A stretch of 58,115 nt of DNA from Streptomyces sp. DH5. Its GTDB lineage: Bacteria > Actinomycetota > Actinomycetes > Streptomycetales > Streptomycetaceae. Location of the stretch: NCBI RefSeq assembly GCF_020873915.1, contig NZ_JAHWGP010000042.1:1-58115 (forward strand), given 5' to 3'. A model generated the notes under the pieces. It made no database searches, was not told the origin of the DNA, and worked only from the letters and a program-made list of their open reading frames with translations. This document shows positions 34,819-43,564 of the stretch, one piece after another. The position numbers and the translations under genes are program-made. How positions within the stretch are numbered: the first letter of the stretch is position 1; the number at the start of each line of letters is the position of its first letter.

Positions 34819-37785
34819 ATGAGACGCCGCCGCTCCCTCACCCGCCCCTGGGCGGCCGGAGCTCTCGCCGCAGGCACCCTCGTCCTGCCCCTGACCACTC
34901 CCACCACGTCCGAGGCCGCCGCAGCGCCGGCCTCCCCGACCGCCGCCTCGGCCACCGTCTTCTACTACACGAAGACGAAGAACTGGACGGACCACTACCT
35001 CCACTACGCCCCCGACGGCGGAAGCTGGACGACCGCCCCCGGCACGCGCATGGAAGCCGCCTGCACGGACTGGGTGAAGCTCACCGTCGACCTGGGATCC
35101 GCCGCCGGACTGAAGGCCACCTTCAACAACGGCAAGAGTGTCTGGGACAACAACGGCGGCCAGGACTACGCCCTGGGCACCGGGAACATCACGGTCAAGG
35201 ACGGCGTGGTGGCGCACAGCGACCCCTGCGCCGGGACCGGAGGACCCGGCAACGAGGCGACCGTCTACTACTCGACCCAGACCCTCGGCTGGACCACCGC
35301 CAACCTGCACTACCAGCCCGCCGGCGGCTCCTGGACCGCCGTGCCCGGCGTGGGCATGGAGGCCGCCTGCGCCGGCTGGTGGAAGCGGACGGTCGGCCTG
35401 GGCTCCGCGACCTCGTTGAAAGCGGCCTTCAACAACGGCAACGGGGTCTGGGACAACAACAACGGCTCGGACTACACCCTGGTCTCCGGGACCAGCACGG
35501 TGAAGAACAACACCGTCACCGCGAACGCGAAGGACCCGTGCGCCGCCGAGGAACCCGACACCGAGGCGCCCACCGCCCCGTCCGGTGTCAGGGCGAGCGC
35601 GACCGACACCTCCGTGGTCCTGTCCTGGAACGCCGCCACCGACGACACCGGCGTGACCAGGTACCAGGTCACCCGCACCGGCGGCACCGAGGGCACCACG
35701 GTCACCGACGTGACCTCCACCGTGCTCTCCGACACCGGCCTGGAGGAGAACACCACCTACACCTACACGGTCAAGGCCGTGGACGCGGCCGGCAACGCCT
35801 CGGCCGCCTCCGCCCCGGCCTCGGCCACCACCGGGAAGAAGCCGCCGGCGCCCCCCACGGGCGCACCGCTGGGGACGGACCCGCGCAAGGACCCGATCTA
35901 CTTCGTCATGACCGCCCGCTTCAACGACGGCGACAGCTCCAACAACCGCGGCGGCAGCCAGCACGTGAAGTCGGGCAACGCCGCCAACAACGACCCCATG
36001 TTCCGCGGCGACTTCAAGGGCCTGGTCGAGCGGCTCGACTACATCAAGGCGCTCGGTTTCTCCGCCGTGTGGATCACCCCGGTCGTCCTCAACCGCTCGG
36101 ACTACGACTTCCACGGTTACCACGGCTACGACTTCTACAAGGTCGACGCCCGGCTGGAGTCGGCCGGCGCGACCTACCAGGACCTGATCAACGCGGCCCA
36201 CGCCAAGGGCATGAAGATCTACCAGGACGTCGTCTACAACCACAGCTCCCGCTGGGGCGCCAAGGGACTGTTCACGCCGACCGTGTACGGCGTGCGGGAC
36301 AACCAGTGGAGCTGGCTCTACGACGAGAAGAACGCGGGCTTCGAGTACGACGGTCTGACCGTCGAGACCAAGTCCGGCAAGTCGTACTACAACGGCGACC
36401 TCTGGTCGACCACCGAACCGACCGGCAACACCTGCCTGAACTGGGGCAAACCCACCGGGGCCAAGAGCCCCGAGGGTTACACGATCTACAACTGCCAGTG
36501 GCCGAACCCCACATCGGGCATGTTCCCCAAGGCGTACTACCACAACTGCTGGATCGGCAACTGGGAGGGCGAGGACTCCCGCTCCTGCTGGCTGCACGAC
36601 GACCTCGCCGACTTCGACACCGAGTCGGCACCCGTGCAGAACTACCTGATCGGCGCCTACAACAAGTACATCGACATGGGTGTCGACGGCTTCCGCGTCG
36701 ACACGGCCGTCCACATCCCCCGCGTCACCTGGAACCGCCACTTCCTGCCGGCCATCCAGGAGCGCGTCACCCAGAAGTTCGGGGCCGAGGCCGCGAAGAA
36801 CTTCTTCGTCTTCGCCGAGGTCGCCGCCTTCGTCAACGACAAGTGGAACCGGGGCTCGGTCAACCACTCGGCGCAGTTCTACACCTGGAAGGAGCGCAAG
36901 GAGTACAGCGCCGACGACGGGAAGGCGGCGCTCGAACAGTACGATTACGAGAACGGCCAGGGCACGGGCAACCAGCCGACCTCGAACAACGCCTTCCTGA
37001 ACGGCAACACCTACCACGCGCCCGACCACAGCAAGTTCTCCGGCATGAACATCATCGACATGCGCATGCACATGAACTTCGGTGACGCGTACAACGCCTT
37101 CGGTAACGGCAAGGACTCCGACGACAGCGTCAACGACGCCACCTACAACGTCGTCTACGTCGACAGCCACGACTACGGACCCAACAAGAGCAACGAACGC
37201 TACACGGGCGGCACCGACGCCTGGGCCGAGAACATGTCCCTGATGTGGACCTTCCGCGGCATCCCCACCCTCTACTACGGCTCGGAGATCGAGTTCCAGA
37301 AGGGCAAGAAGATCGACTGCGGCCCTACCTGCCCCCTCGCCACGACGGGACGCGCCTACTACGGCGACCACCTGGCCGGCTCTGTCACGGCCTCCGGCTT
37401 CGGCACGGTGGAGTCCGCGAGCGGCAAGGTCGCCACCACCCTGGACCAACCGCTGGTGAAGCACCTGCAGCGACTGAACCAGATCCGCCGGGCCGTCCCG
37501 GCCCTCCAAATGGGTCAGTACTCCACGGAGGGCATCTCCGGCGGCATGGCCTTCAAGCGCCGGTACACCGACGGCGTCACCGACAGCTTCGCGCTCGTCA
37601 CCGTGTCCGGCTCCGCCATGTACACGGGGATCCCCAACGGCACCTACCGGGACGCCGTCACCGGTGACACCCGCATCGTCTCCGACGGCAGGCTCACCGT
37701 CGGGGCGCCCGGTAAGGCCAACCTCCGCGTCTACGTCCTCAACGGCACCGGGAAGATCGGGAAGGACGGCCCCTACCTGAAGTAG
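34819..37785 (+). CDS. Secreted modular GH13 amylase with two CBM25-like modules and FnIII
   Basis: 988 residues. Signal peptide RRRRSLTRPW...SEAAA. Two similar modules (about 45-125 and 145-235) contain FYYTK, LHYAPDGGSWT and FNNGKSVWDNN, as in CBM25/26 starch-binding domains. A fibronectin type III domain (~250-340: APSGVRASATDTSVVLSWNA) precedes the GH13 catalytic domain: VYNHSS, GFRVDTAVH (Asp628), FVFAEVA (Glu667) and YVDSHDYG (Asp785). It degrades raw starch outside the cell. Acarbose producers flank their clusters with amylases insensitive to their own inhibitor, so this enzyme may be one; this is inferred. ATG 34819 follows GGAGACGCGC. Confidence 0.9.
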   Translation: MRRRRSLTRPWAAGALAAGTLVLPLTTPTTSEAAAAPASPTAASATVFYYTKTKNWTDHYLHYAPDGGSWTTAPGTRMEAACTDWVKLTVDLGSAAGLKATFNNGKSVWDNNGGQDYALGTGNITVKDGVVAHSDPCAGTGGPGNEATVYYSTQTLGWTTANLHYQPAGGSWTAVPGVGMEAACAGWWKRTVGLGSATSLKAAFNNGNGVWDNNNGSDYTLVSGTSTVKNNTVTANAKDPCAAEEPDTEAPTAPSGVRASATDTSVVLSWNAATDDTGVTRYQVTRTGGTEGTTVTDVTSTVLSDTGLEENTTYTYTVKAVDAAGNASAASAPASATTGKKPPAPPTGAPLGTDPRKDPIYFVMTARFNDGDSSNNRGGSQHVKSGNAANNDPMFRGDFKGLVERLDYIKALGFSAVWITPVVLNRSDYDFHGYHGYDFYKVDARLESAGATYQDLINAAHAKGMKIYQDVVYNHSSRWGAKGLFTPTVYGVRDNQWSWLYDEKNAGFEYDGLTVETKSGKSYYNGDLWSTTEPTGNTCLNWGKPTGAKSPEGYTIYNCQWPNPTSGMFPKAYYHNCWIGNWEGEDSRSCWLHDDLADFDTESAPVQNYLIGAYNKYIDMGVDGFRVDTAVHIPRVTWNRHFLPAIQERVTQKFGAEAAKNFFVFAEVAAFVNDKWNRGSVNHSAQFYTWKERKEYSADDGKAALEQYDYENGQGTGNQPTSNNAFLNGNTYHAPDHSKFSGMNIIDMRMHMNFGDAYNAFGNGKDSDDSVNDATYNVVYVDSHDYGPNKSNERYTGGTDAWAENMSLMWTFRGIPTLYYGSEIEFQKGKKIDCGPTCPLATTGRAYYGDHLAGSVTASGFGTVESASGKVATTLDQPLVKHLQRLNQIRRAVPALQMGQYSTEGISGGMAFKRRYTDGVTDSFALVTVSGSAMYTGIPNGTYRDAVTGDTRIVSDGRLTVGAPGKANLRVYVLNGTGKIGKDGPYLK

Positions 37786-37931
37786 CAACATCCCGCTCAC
37801 GCCGACGGATCACCGGGCGGAGCCGCCCCGACCACCGGGCCGGAGAAGTGAACGCGTCGTTGCAGAGGTGCCCACCGCGACCCGGCGGCGGGCACCTCGC
37901 CCCCCATCGTCCATCAGCACCACGGACGCGC

Positions 37932-37986
37932 GCACGGTTCCGGCCGCGCGTTCCGCCCAACACGGAACGCGCGGCCGGAACCGTGC
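37932..37986. terminator. Perfect 24-bp-arm inverted repeat, strong terminator-like hairpin
   Basis: The left arm (37932-37955, beginning GCACGGTTCCGG) and right arm (37963-37986, ending CCGGAACCGTGC) are exact reverse complements around a 7-nt loop, CCCAACA. It lies 147 bp after the amylase stop. The span 37786-38231 contains no convincing gene; small open frames there are shadows of the GC-rich hairpin region. Confidence 0.75.
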
Positions 37987-38231
37987 TGACCCGACAGCGG
38001 GACGACCTCGAACCACCCCGCACGCCACCGGCAACGCCCTGCCCCCGCTTCCCAGACCGGACGAGATCGTCGGTGGTGAGCGGCTCCGGATGGGACCGAC
38101 GGCAGCCTGAACTGGGCTGGGCAAGCCGCATCGACCTCCACCGGTAGACCGCCACACACCCCGTCGGGCGATCCGCGTACCGGGCCGCCCGGTGTTCCAC
38201 CACGACCGGCGCCAGCCCGGAGAGGCGCCCA

Positions 38232-38436
38232 TGCCACCCACCGCACCGGACTTCGGTCCCGGCATCGGCCCCTATGCCGCATCCGATCCGCAACGCGGCT
38301 GTGATCCCGCCGCCGAGCCGGGCGTGCTCGCCTTCCGGGACCTGCTGCTCGCCACCTACCCGGACACGACCAGCCTGGGGATCAGCCGGGAATGCGGGGC
38401 ACCCGGCACCGGCGAACACAAGGGCGGCCCCCGGAC
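38232..38436 (+). pseudogene. Fragment of a secreted ARB-07466-type protein
   Basis: A short frame from ATG 38232 contains PGVLAFRDLLLATYPDTTS, GISRECG and GTGEHKGG. This resembles the beginning of the conserved domain (…GISRxC…SEHKEGRAxDW) seen in secreted Streptomyces hypothetical or peptidase-like proteins. Homology stops after EHKGG, where it joins an unrelated permease tail. No promoter or signal peptide is seen. Confidence 0.5.
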
Positions 38437-38555
38437 CGGGGACAGATCCTCGCCTTCGGGGTCCTGCTCGTCCTGCCCGTCCTGGTCGTCTTCGCCTTCT
38501 TCCAGCGCTGGTTCGTCGAAGGGGTCGCCAGTTCCGTTCCGCCGTCAAGGGCTGA
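38437..38555 (+). pseudogene. C-terminal fragment of a MalG-type ABC permease
   Basis: The frame starting near 38437 reads RGQILAFGVLLVLPVLVVF and then FFQRWFVEGVASS, the last helix and tail of a sugar ABC permease. The expected end AVKG-stop appears only after a frameshift (stop 38553-38555). The 5' part is missing and replaced by the fragment at 38232. Confidence 0.6.
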
Positions 38556-38586
38556 CCGCGGGGACGGGGCACCGTGCCGCGTCGGG

Positions 38587-39064
38587 TCACATGCCGGCAC
38601 TGGCGGCCTCGACCGCCTCCCGCACGGTGGGATGGATGTGTCTCAGCTCCGCCCCGGCGTCCGCGGTGCGCAGCACGTCCCTCACCTGACCCACGTCGCG
38701 GGCCGGCAGCAGCCGGACTCCGCAGGCCTCCAGCTCCCCGGCCAGCTGGTCGAGTATGCGTACGGCGCTGACGTCGACGAAGGGGACGGTCTCTGCGTCG
38801 ATCACGACCGCCGTGGCTCCGTCCCTGCCGGCGGCCCTCTCCACCGTGGACCGGATCCGCTCGGCGTTGGCGAAGCAGACGCCGCCCTCGACGCGCAGCA
38901 CGACCACCCCCGGGATCCTGCGGCTGTCCCTGTGCCGGTCGAGCGCGGTGAAGTGCCCGTTCCCCGGCAGCTGGCCTAGTTCGCTGACGACCGGGCGCGA
39001 GGAGCGGTAGAGGAGCAGCAGCAAGGCGCCGGTGCCGATGAACAGGCCGGGCAGCGTACGGGCG
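38587..39064 (-). pseudogene. Truncated SulP-type transporter, STAS domain
   Basis: The C-terminal ~160 residues of a SulP sulfate/anion permease: a last membrane helix (LFIGTGALLLLLYRSS) and a complete STAS domain (VVLRVEGGVCFANAERIRS, VVIDAETVPFVDVSAVRIL). The N-terminal transport region is missing. The frame runs into IS630 transposase sequence at about 39064, which marks the breakpoint. Confidence 0.75.
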
Positions 39065-39415
39065 AGCGGGACTTCATCGCGCTGATCGACGGCGTCCACC
39101 AGCTCGTCAAGGCGCCCATCGTGCTGGCCCGGGACCGGCTGAACACCCACGTCTCCCACGCCATGGGCAAGCTGATCGACGAGCGTGCATGGCTGACGGT
39201 GTTCCTCCTGCCCGCCTACTCACCCGACCTCAACCCCGTCGAGTGGGTATGGGCGCACATCAAACGCAACCCGGCCAACCTCGCCGTCGTCGCCCCCCGA
39301 CCGACTCGAAGCACTCGTACGCAACCGGCTCAAGCGCCTTCAGTACCGGCCCCACGCCCTCGACGGCTTCATGACCGGCACCGGCCTGACCCTCGACGAA
39401 CCAGCCTCACCCTGA
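39064..39415 (+). pseudogene. IS630-family transposase remnant, truncated and frameshifted
   Basis: A DDE-superfamily C-terminal part: RDFIALIDGVHQLVKAPIVL, RDRLNTHVS, FLLPAYSPDLNPVEWVWAHI. The 5' half is absent. One extra C near 39295 shifts the frame; removing it restores LEALVRNRLKRLQYRPHAL to a stop at 39415. It abuts and disrupts the SulP gene. Non-functional. Confidence 0.8.
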
Positions 39416-39946
39416 CGAGCCGAAGTCAGTACCCAACGCAGACCACCACCGCGCCCAGGCCATCGGAGGGTCTTCGAGTGGAGCGCTGCGTGGTCCGGCC
39501 TACGGCCGGGCACGGCGAAACGACGCCGGGCAAGACCGTCACCGTGTCGTTCCACGCCCCGGACCGACGGGTCCCGTCCCTGGCCGCCACGTGGTCCTCA
39601 CCGGGCCGACCGCGCCTTGATCGTCAGGCTTGGTCCGCTGAGACGCAGCCGCGTCCTGACCAGAGGCCCTGGTGGCGCCGGGCCGGGTCACTCCCCTCGC
39701 GGCCGGACGTCAGCAACGCCAGGACACCGCCACTCCCGATGCTGGCCGTCTGCTGACCTCAGCCCGGCATTCATGCCTCTGACCTGCGGGAATGACCAAG
39801 TGCTAGATCTTGGACTTGAACAGAGTACGCAGCACTTTGGACTCCTCAAAGACGGCTCCCTGCCTGCTTTCTGCAGGTCAAAGGCGGTCTTAACTCTACA
39901 CCGGCACACGCCGAACGATGTTTGTGAGGAACATCGCCCTGGCTGA
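39416..39946. other. Intergenic DNA without a recognisable gene
   Basis: About 530 bp between the IS630 remnant and the left end of the IS701 element. The second half (39770-39940) has clearly lower GC than the surroundings. No coding frame, RNA gene or repeat was recognised. Confidence 0.6.
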
Positions 39947-39971
39947 TACTCCAGCCGTAGACCGTGATCTC
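39947..39971 (+). repeat. Left terminal inverted repeat of the IS701 element
   Basis: TACTCCAGCCGTAG, two unmatched bases, then CGTGATCT. It pairs with 41799-41823. Confidence 0.75.
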
Positions 39972-39994
39972 GATGGTGAGTGGCGCCTCTCCGC

Positions 39995-40399
39995 CTACCC
40001 GAGTTCACCGAGACGGAGGGCGTCCCTTATCTCGCTGAGCTTCGCGGTTGTCGCCGGGGTCCGTTCCTTCGCCTGTTCGCCGAGACGGAGGGCGTCCTCG
40101 ATCTCGTTGAGCTTCGCGGAGGACAGGACGCCCGCCCGCTCGATCAGGTCGTCCTGGGACACGGTGGTCAGCCACGTGCAGGGGGTAAAGCCCGGGCGCG
40201 GGAACGCGAACCGCAGCACGCCTTCAAAGGGCAGTCCTTCCATGGCACCTACTTGCACTTCGACGCCCAGACCGCTGATGTCGACGCCCGCAGGGGCGAC
40301 GACCTGCATCGCCCGGATCCTGGACGCGTCGTCTGCCGCCAGCAGTACGACCAGCCGCCGCTCGTCGAACTCCACCCACCAGACTTCGCCGCGTTGCAC
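39995..40399 (-). CDS. MazF/PemK-like toxin-family protein inside the IS
   Basis: 134 residues from GTG 40399 with AGGAGG just upstream. The start VQRGEVWWVEFDERRLVVLL is the first strands of the MazF/PemK/CcdB fold, and FEGVLRFAFP resembles its later strand. The ~40-residue tail consists of two copies of KLNEIEDALRLGE separated by 24 residues. No antitoxin gene is visible beside it. MazF-family proteins are mRNA interferases, but here it could serve element maintenance, or be inactive. It is divergent from the transposase with 90 bp between starts. Confidence 0.7.
   Translation of the reverse strand: MQRGEVWWVEFDERRLVVLLAADDASRIRAMQVVAPAGVDISGLGVEVQVGAMEGLPFEGVLRFAFPRPGFTPCTWLTTVSQDDLIERAGVLSSAKLNEIEDALRLGEQAKERTPATTAKLSEIRDALRLGELG
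40008..40125 (-). repeat. 72-bp tandem repeat in the toxin-like gene
   Basis: GAGACGGAGGGCGTCC occurs at 40010 and 40082, followed each time by TCTCG.TGAGCTTCGCGG. This gives a 24-residue period in the C-terminus of the protein. Confidence 0.7.
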
Positions 40400-40488
40400 A
40401 TGTCCTCCTGACTCAGGACGGCAGGCGGAACTGCGCGACCCTGACGCGTTGTGGAGACGGGTGCGGCCACCGTTGATCATCGTGAGTT

Positions 40489-41757
40489 GTGTGGACTGAC
40501 GAAGAGACGGTGGCCGCAGGTCACAGCATAGAACCCACCCGTTGGCGGGACGCGTTCGAGGGCCTGATGGGCCGGATCGCGGGGCGCTTCGCCCGGGTCG
40601 AACCCCGGCGCAGGGCGGCGCGGTTGGTGCTCGGTCTATTGGCCGATCTGCCGCACAAGAACTGCTGGACCATCGCCGAGTGGGCTGGCGAGGCCACTCC
40701 GGACGGCATGCAGCACTTGTTGGGCAGGGCCAAGTGGGATGCCGATCAGGTCCGCGACGACGTGTGCGGCTACGTGGTGGAGCACCTGCACGACGACCGG
40801 GCGGTGCTGGTCGTCGACGAGACCGGCGATGTGAAGAAGGGCACTGGCACGGTCGGCGTCCAGCGCCAGTACACCGGCACCGCCGGCCGGATCGAGAACT
40901 CCCAAGTTGCCGTCTACCTGGTCTACACAGGTCAGCGCGGCCACGCCGCAGTGGACCGGGAACTCTGCGTTCCGCGCTCCTGGACCTCCGACCCCGACCG
41001 CTGCCGCGCCGCGGGCCTTGCCGGGGACACCACCTTCGCCACCAAGCCGGAGCTGGCCACGCGTACGGTCGCCCGGTTCCTGGACGCCGGCCACCAGGCC
41101 GCATGGGTTGCCGGCGACGAGGTCTACGGCGGCAACCCGAAGCTGCGAGCCGCGCTGGAGGAACGCGGCACCGGCTACGTCCCCGCGGTGGCCTGCTCGC
41201 ACGAAGTCACCACCGGTGCGGGGAAGTTCCGTGCGGACATCTTGGCCAAGAAGGTGCCCAAGCGGGCCTGGCAGAAGCTCTCCGCAGGGGCCGGGGCCAA
41301 GGGCCACCGCGTCTACAACTGGGCAGTCCTCGACCTCCCCGACCCCCGCCCCGGAAGTCGTCAGCTACTGGTCCGCCGTAACCGCAGCACCGGCGAACTC
41401 GCCTACTACCGCTGCTACTCGCCCGCCTCCGTGCCGCTGACCGTGCTGGTCAGAGTCGCCGGATCAAGATGGCGGGTGGAGGAGTTCTTCCAGTCGGGCA
41501 AGGGCCTGGCCGCACTCGACGAGCACCAGGTCCGCCGCTATACCTCCTGGACCCGCTGGGTCACCCTCGCCATGCTCACGCACGCTTTCCTCCCCGTCGT
41601 ACGCGCAGACGAGCACACCCGCCCCGCACCCGATGCCCTCATTCCGCTCACCTGCAACGAGATCCAGCGCCTGTTCATCCCCCTCGTCGCCCGACCCGTC
41701 CACGACACAGCCCACCGGCTCGGTTGGTCGAACTGGCGACGCCGCCACCAGGCCTGA
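40489..41757 (+). CDS. IS701-family transposase
   Basis: 422 residues, apparently intact. The DDE residues lie in LVVDETGDVKKGTGTVGVQR (first Asp), AGDEVYGGNPKLRAALEERG (second Asp) and RVEEFFQSGKGLAALDEHQ (Glu region). The N-terminus, WRDAFEGLMGRIAGRFARVEPRRRA, is typical of the family. GTG 40489 (or GTG 40491 in another frame) gives the start; no strong ribosome-binding site is visible, as is common for transposases. Confidence 0.9.
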   Translation: MWTDEETVAAGHSIEPTRWRDAFEGLMGRIAGRFARVEPRRRAARLVLGLLADLPHKNCWTIAEWAGEATPDGMQHLLGRAKWDADQVRDDVCGYVVEHLHDDRAVLVVDETGDVKKGTGTVGVQRQYTGTAGRIENSQVAVYLVYTGQRGHAAVDRELCVPRSWTSDPDRCRAAGLAGDTTFATKPELATRTVARFLDAGHQAAWVAGDEVYGGNPKLRAALEERGTGYVPAVACSHEVTTGAGKFRADILAKKVPKRAWQKLSAGAGAKGHRVYNWAVLDLPDPRPGSRQLLVRRNRSTGELAYYRCYSPASVPLTVLVRVAGSRWRVEEFFQSGKGLAALDEHQVRRYTSWTRWVTLAMLTHAFLPVVRADEHTRPAPDALIPLTCNEIQRLFIPLVARPVHDTAHRLGWSNWRRRHQA

Positions 41758-41798
41758 TCCCAAGCCAGCCACTACCGACGATAAGCCACTCAGGAATG

Positions 41799-41823
41799 AA
41801 GATCACGAACTACGGCTGGAGTA
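41799..41823 (-). repeat. Right terminal inverted repeat of the IS701 element
   Basis: Read on the minus strand this is TACTCCAGCCGTAG, TT, CGTGATCT, matching the left end except for the two central bases. It lies 42 bp past the transposase stop. Confidence 0.75.
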
Positions 41824-41831
41824 CTGCCCGA

Positions 41832-43460
41832 TCATTGACCTGTCGTTTTGATCTTGCTGTTGGGGTTGCTGCTTCGGACGGCGACTTGGGCTTGGAGAGC
41901 TGCCAGGGCGGCTGGTGGGGTGGTGGCCGGCGCGATGGTGATGCCCTGTGCTTCGAGCAGGCGTCTGATCTCCAGCAGGGTGCGGTGCATGGCGGTGCGG
42001 CTGCTGTTGAAGAGGACGGCGAGGGGTTCCGCGGCCAGGTTGACGCGCAGGTGGAGCACGGTGGCCAGGACCTGGTCGGCGAAGGTGAGCCGGGGCGGGC
42101 GGTCGCGGCGGGTGTCCCCTTTTGCGGCCAGGGTTTCGATGAGGTGCTGCAGCTGGTGCGGGGTCAGGCCGGTCAGTGCGGGATCGGACAGCATGGCCGG
42201 GTCCCACCGCGGCGCCGATGGCCGGCTGCTTCGGGCTGCCGGGATGGCCGGGGCCGCCTGGGGGGCAGGGCATAGTTCCACTCGCCGTGGAAGGTGTGCC
42301 GGGTCAGCGGCAGAGCCGCCATCTCCGCGTCGCCGACGCCCATGCCGGTGGGATAGGTGTTGGTGTCCAGCCGGGCCTTCACGCGCAGTCCGGTGCGGGT
42401 GGTGGTCGCGGCGATCGATTCGAGGATGACTTCGTGGCTGGTCAGCGGGCGACCGCGCCAGTTCATGGTGATGTGGGAGAAGAGCCGGTGCTCGATCTTG
42501 GTCCACTTCGAGGTGCCCGGCGGCAGGTGGCAGACCGTGATGGTCAGGCCGGTCTCGGCGGCCAGGCGGGCGAGGTGGAGTTTCCAGGCCCGGGTGTGGT
42601 AGCCGTTGGAGCCGCCCGCATCGGCGGTGATCAGCAGCCGGGAAGCCCGCGGATAAGCGGCCCGGCCCTGGTCGTGCCACCGGCGGCGGATCGATTCCAC
42701 CGCGAACGCGGCGGTGTCGTGGTCGGTGCCGACGTTGATCCAGCGGTGTCGGCCGCCAGGTCGTAGATGCCATGAGGGATGGCCTTGCCCAGCTGCGGAT
42801 CGGCGAAGTCATGCACGCGTACCGGCACCGGATCGCCCGTCGGCCGCCAGGAACGGCCCGGATTGTGGAAGTCGCCGACCAGCTCCTTCTTCTTGGTGTC
42901 CACGCTGATCACCGGCTGGCCGGCATCCCGATGATCACGTGCCTGCTCGTTGGGATACCGGAACTGGGCATCCCGGTCGGCATGCTGACTGCCCTCGAGC
43001 GTCCTGGCGTTGGCCTGCAACCGGAAGCCCTCCCGGCGCAGCGGGCCGGCGACGGTGTCGGCACCGACCCGGTGCCCCTGACGGGTCAGCTCGGCCGCCG
43101 GCGTGCGGGTCGACCTGGTCGTCCACCTCAACGGCGGCATCGGATCCCCGCGCTCGTCCGGCTCGACCAGACTCAACAGCGCAGACCGCAGTCCGGGATC
43201 GAGGTCCGCGACGCGTTTGCGTCCACCGCCCGGCCGCCGCACCCGCTCCACCAGGGGCTCGCCCGCCTCCGGGTCGGACATACCCCTGCGGATCGTTGTC
43301 TCGCTCACCCCGGCCGCCCGGGCAACGGCCCGAATGCCGCCATGCCCAGACTCCGGGCCTCCGCGGCCGCCAGCAACCGCCGCTGCCGCTCGTCCAGACG
43401 CGGGAACAACACCGCGAACTTCACAGCAAGTCGGTCACGAATCTCGTCCGGGATGCGCAT
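41832..43460 (-). pseudogene. ISAzo13-type transposase, multiply frameshifted
   Basis: From ATG 43460, MRIPDEIRDRLAVKFAVLFP and AGVSETTIRRG lead into PLRWTTRST, VISVDTKKKELVGDF, LLITADAGGSNGYH, KWTKIEHRLFSHITMNWRG and HTFHGEWNYALP, the normal order of this transposase family. At least three frame breaks were traced: near 43350 (after EARSLG), near 42750 (LAADT/GWINVGTD) and near 42260, where the frame passes to WDPAMLSDPALTGLTPHQL and a C-terminal helix-turn-helix-like block to the stop at 41832. Non-functional. Confidence 0.8.
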
Positions 43461-43564
43461 ACGACATCAACGAGACCCCCACCCCCGAAAGCAACACCTT
43501 GATGATCGGCGGGCCCTTGGGAACTCCTCTCGTACTCGGTGCGCCAACAGGACAAGCCGGAGGG

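Larger units (their letters stand above)
39947..41823. mobile_element. IS701-family insertion sequence carrying a MazF/PemK-like gene
   Basis: Bounded by imperfect terminal inverted repeats: TACTCCAGCCGTAG..CGTGATCT at 39947-39971 and its reverse complement, AGATCACG..CTACGGCTGGAGTA at 41799-41823. The inner bases differ at two positions. Between them lie a leftward toxin-like gene and a rightward intact transposase, so the element could still move. A clear target-site duplication was not found (CTGA on the left versus CTGC on the right). Confidence 0.75.

Noticed and set aside
37848-38147. Short overlapping frames on both strands near the large hairpin
   Set aside because: Their amino-acid content follows the inverted repeat and they share no family features; the DNA is better explained as a terminator region.
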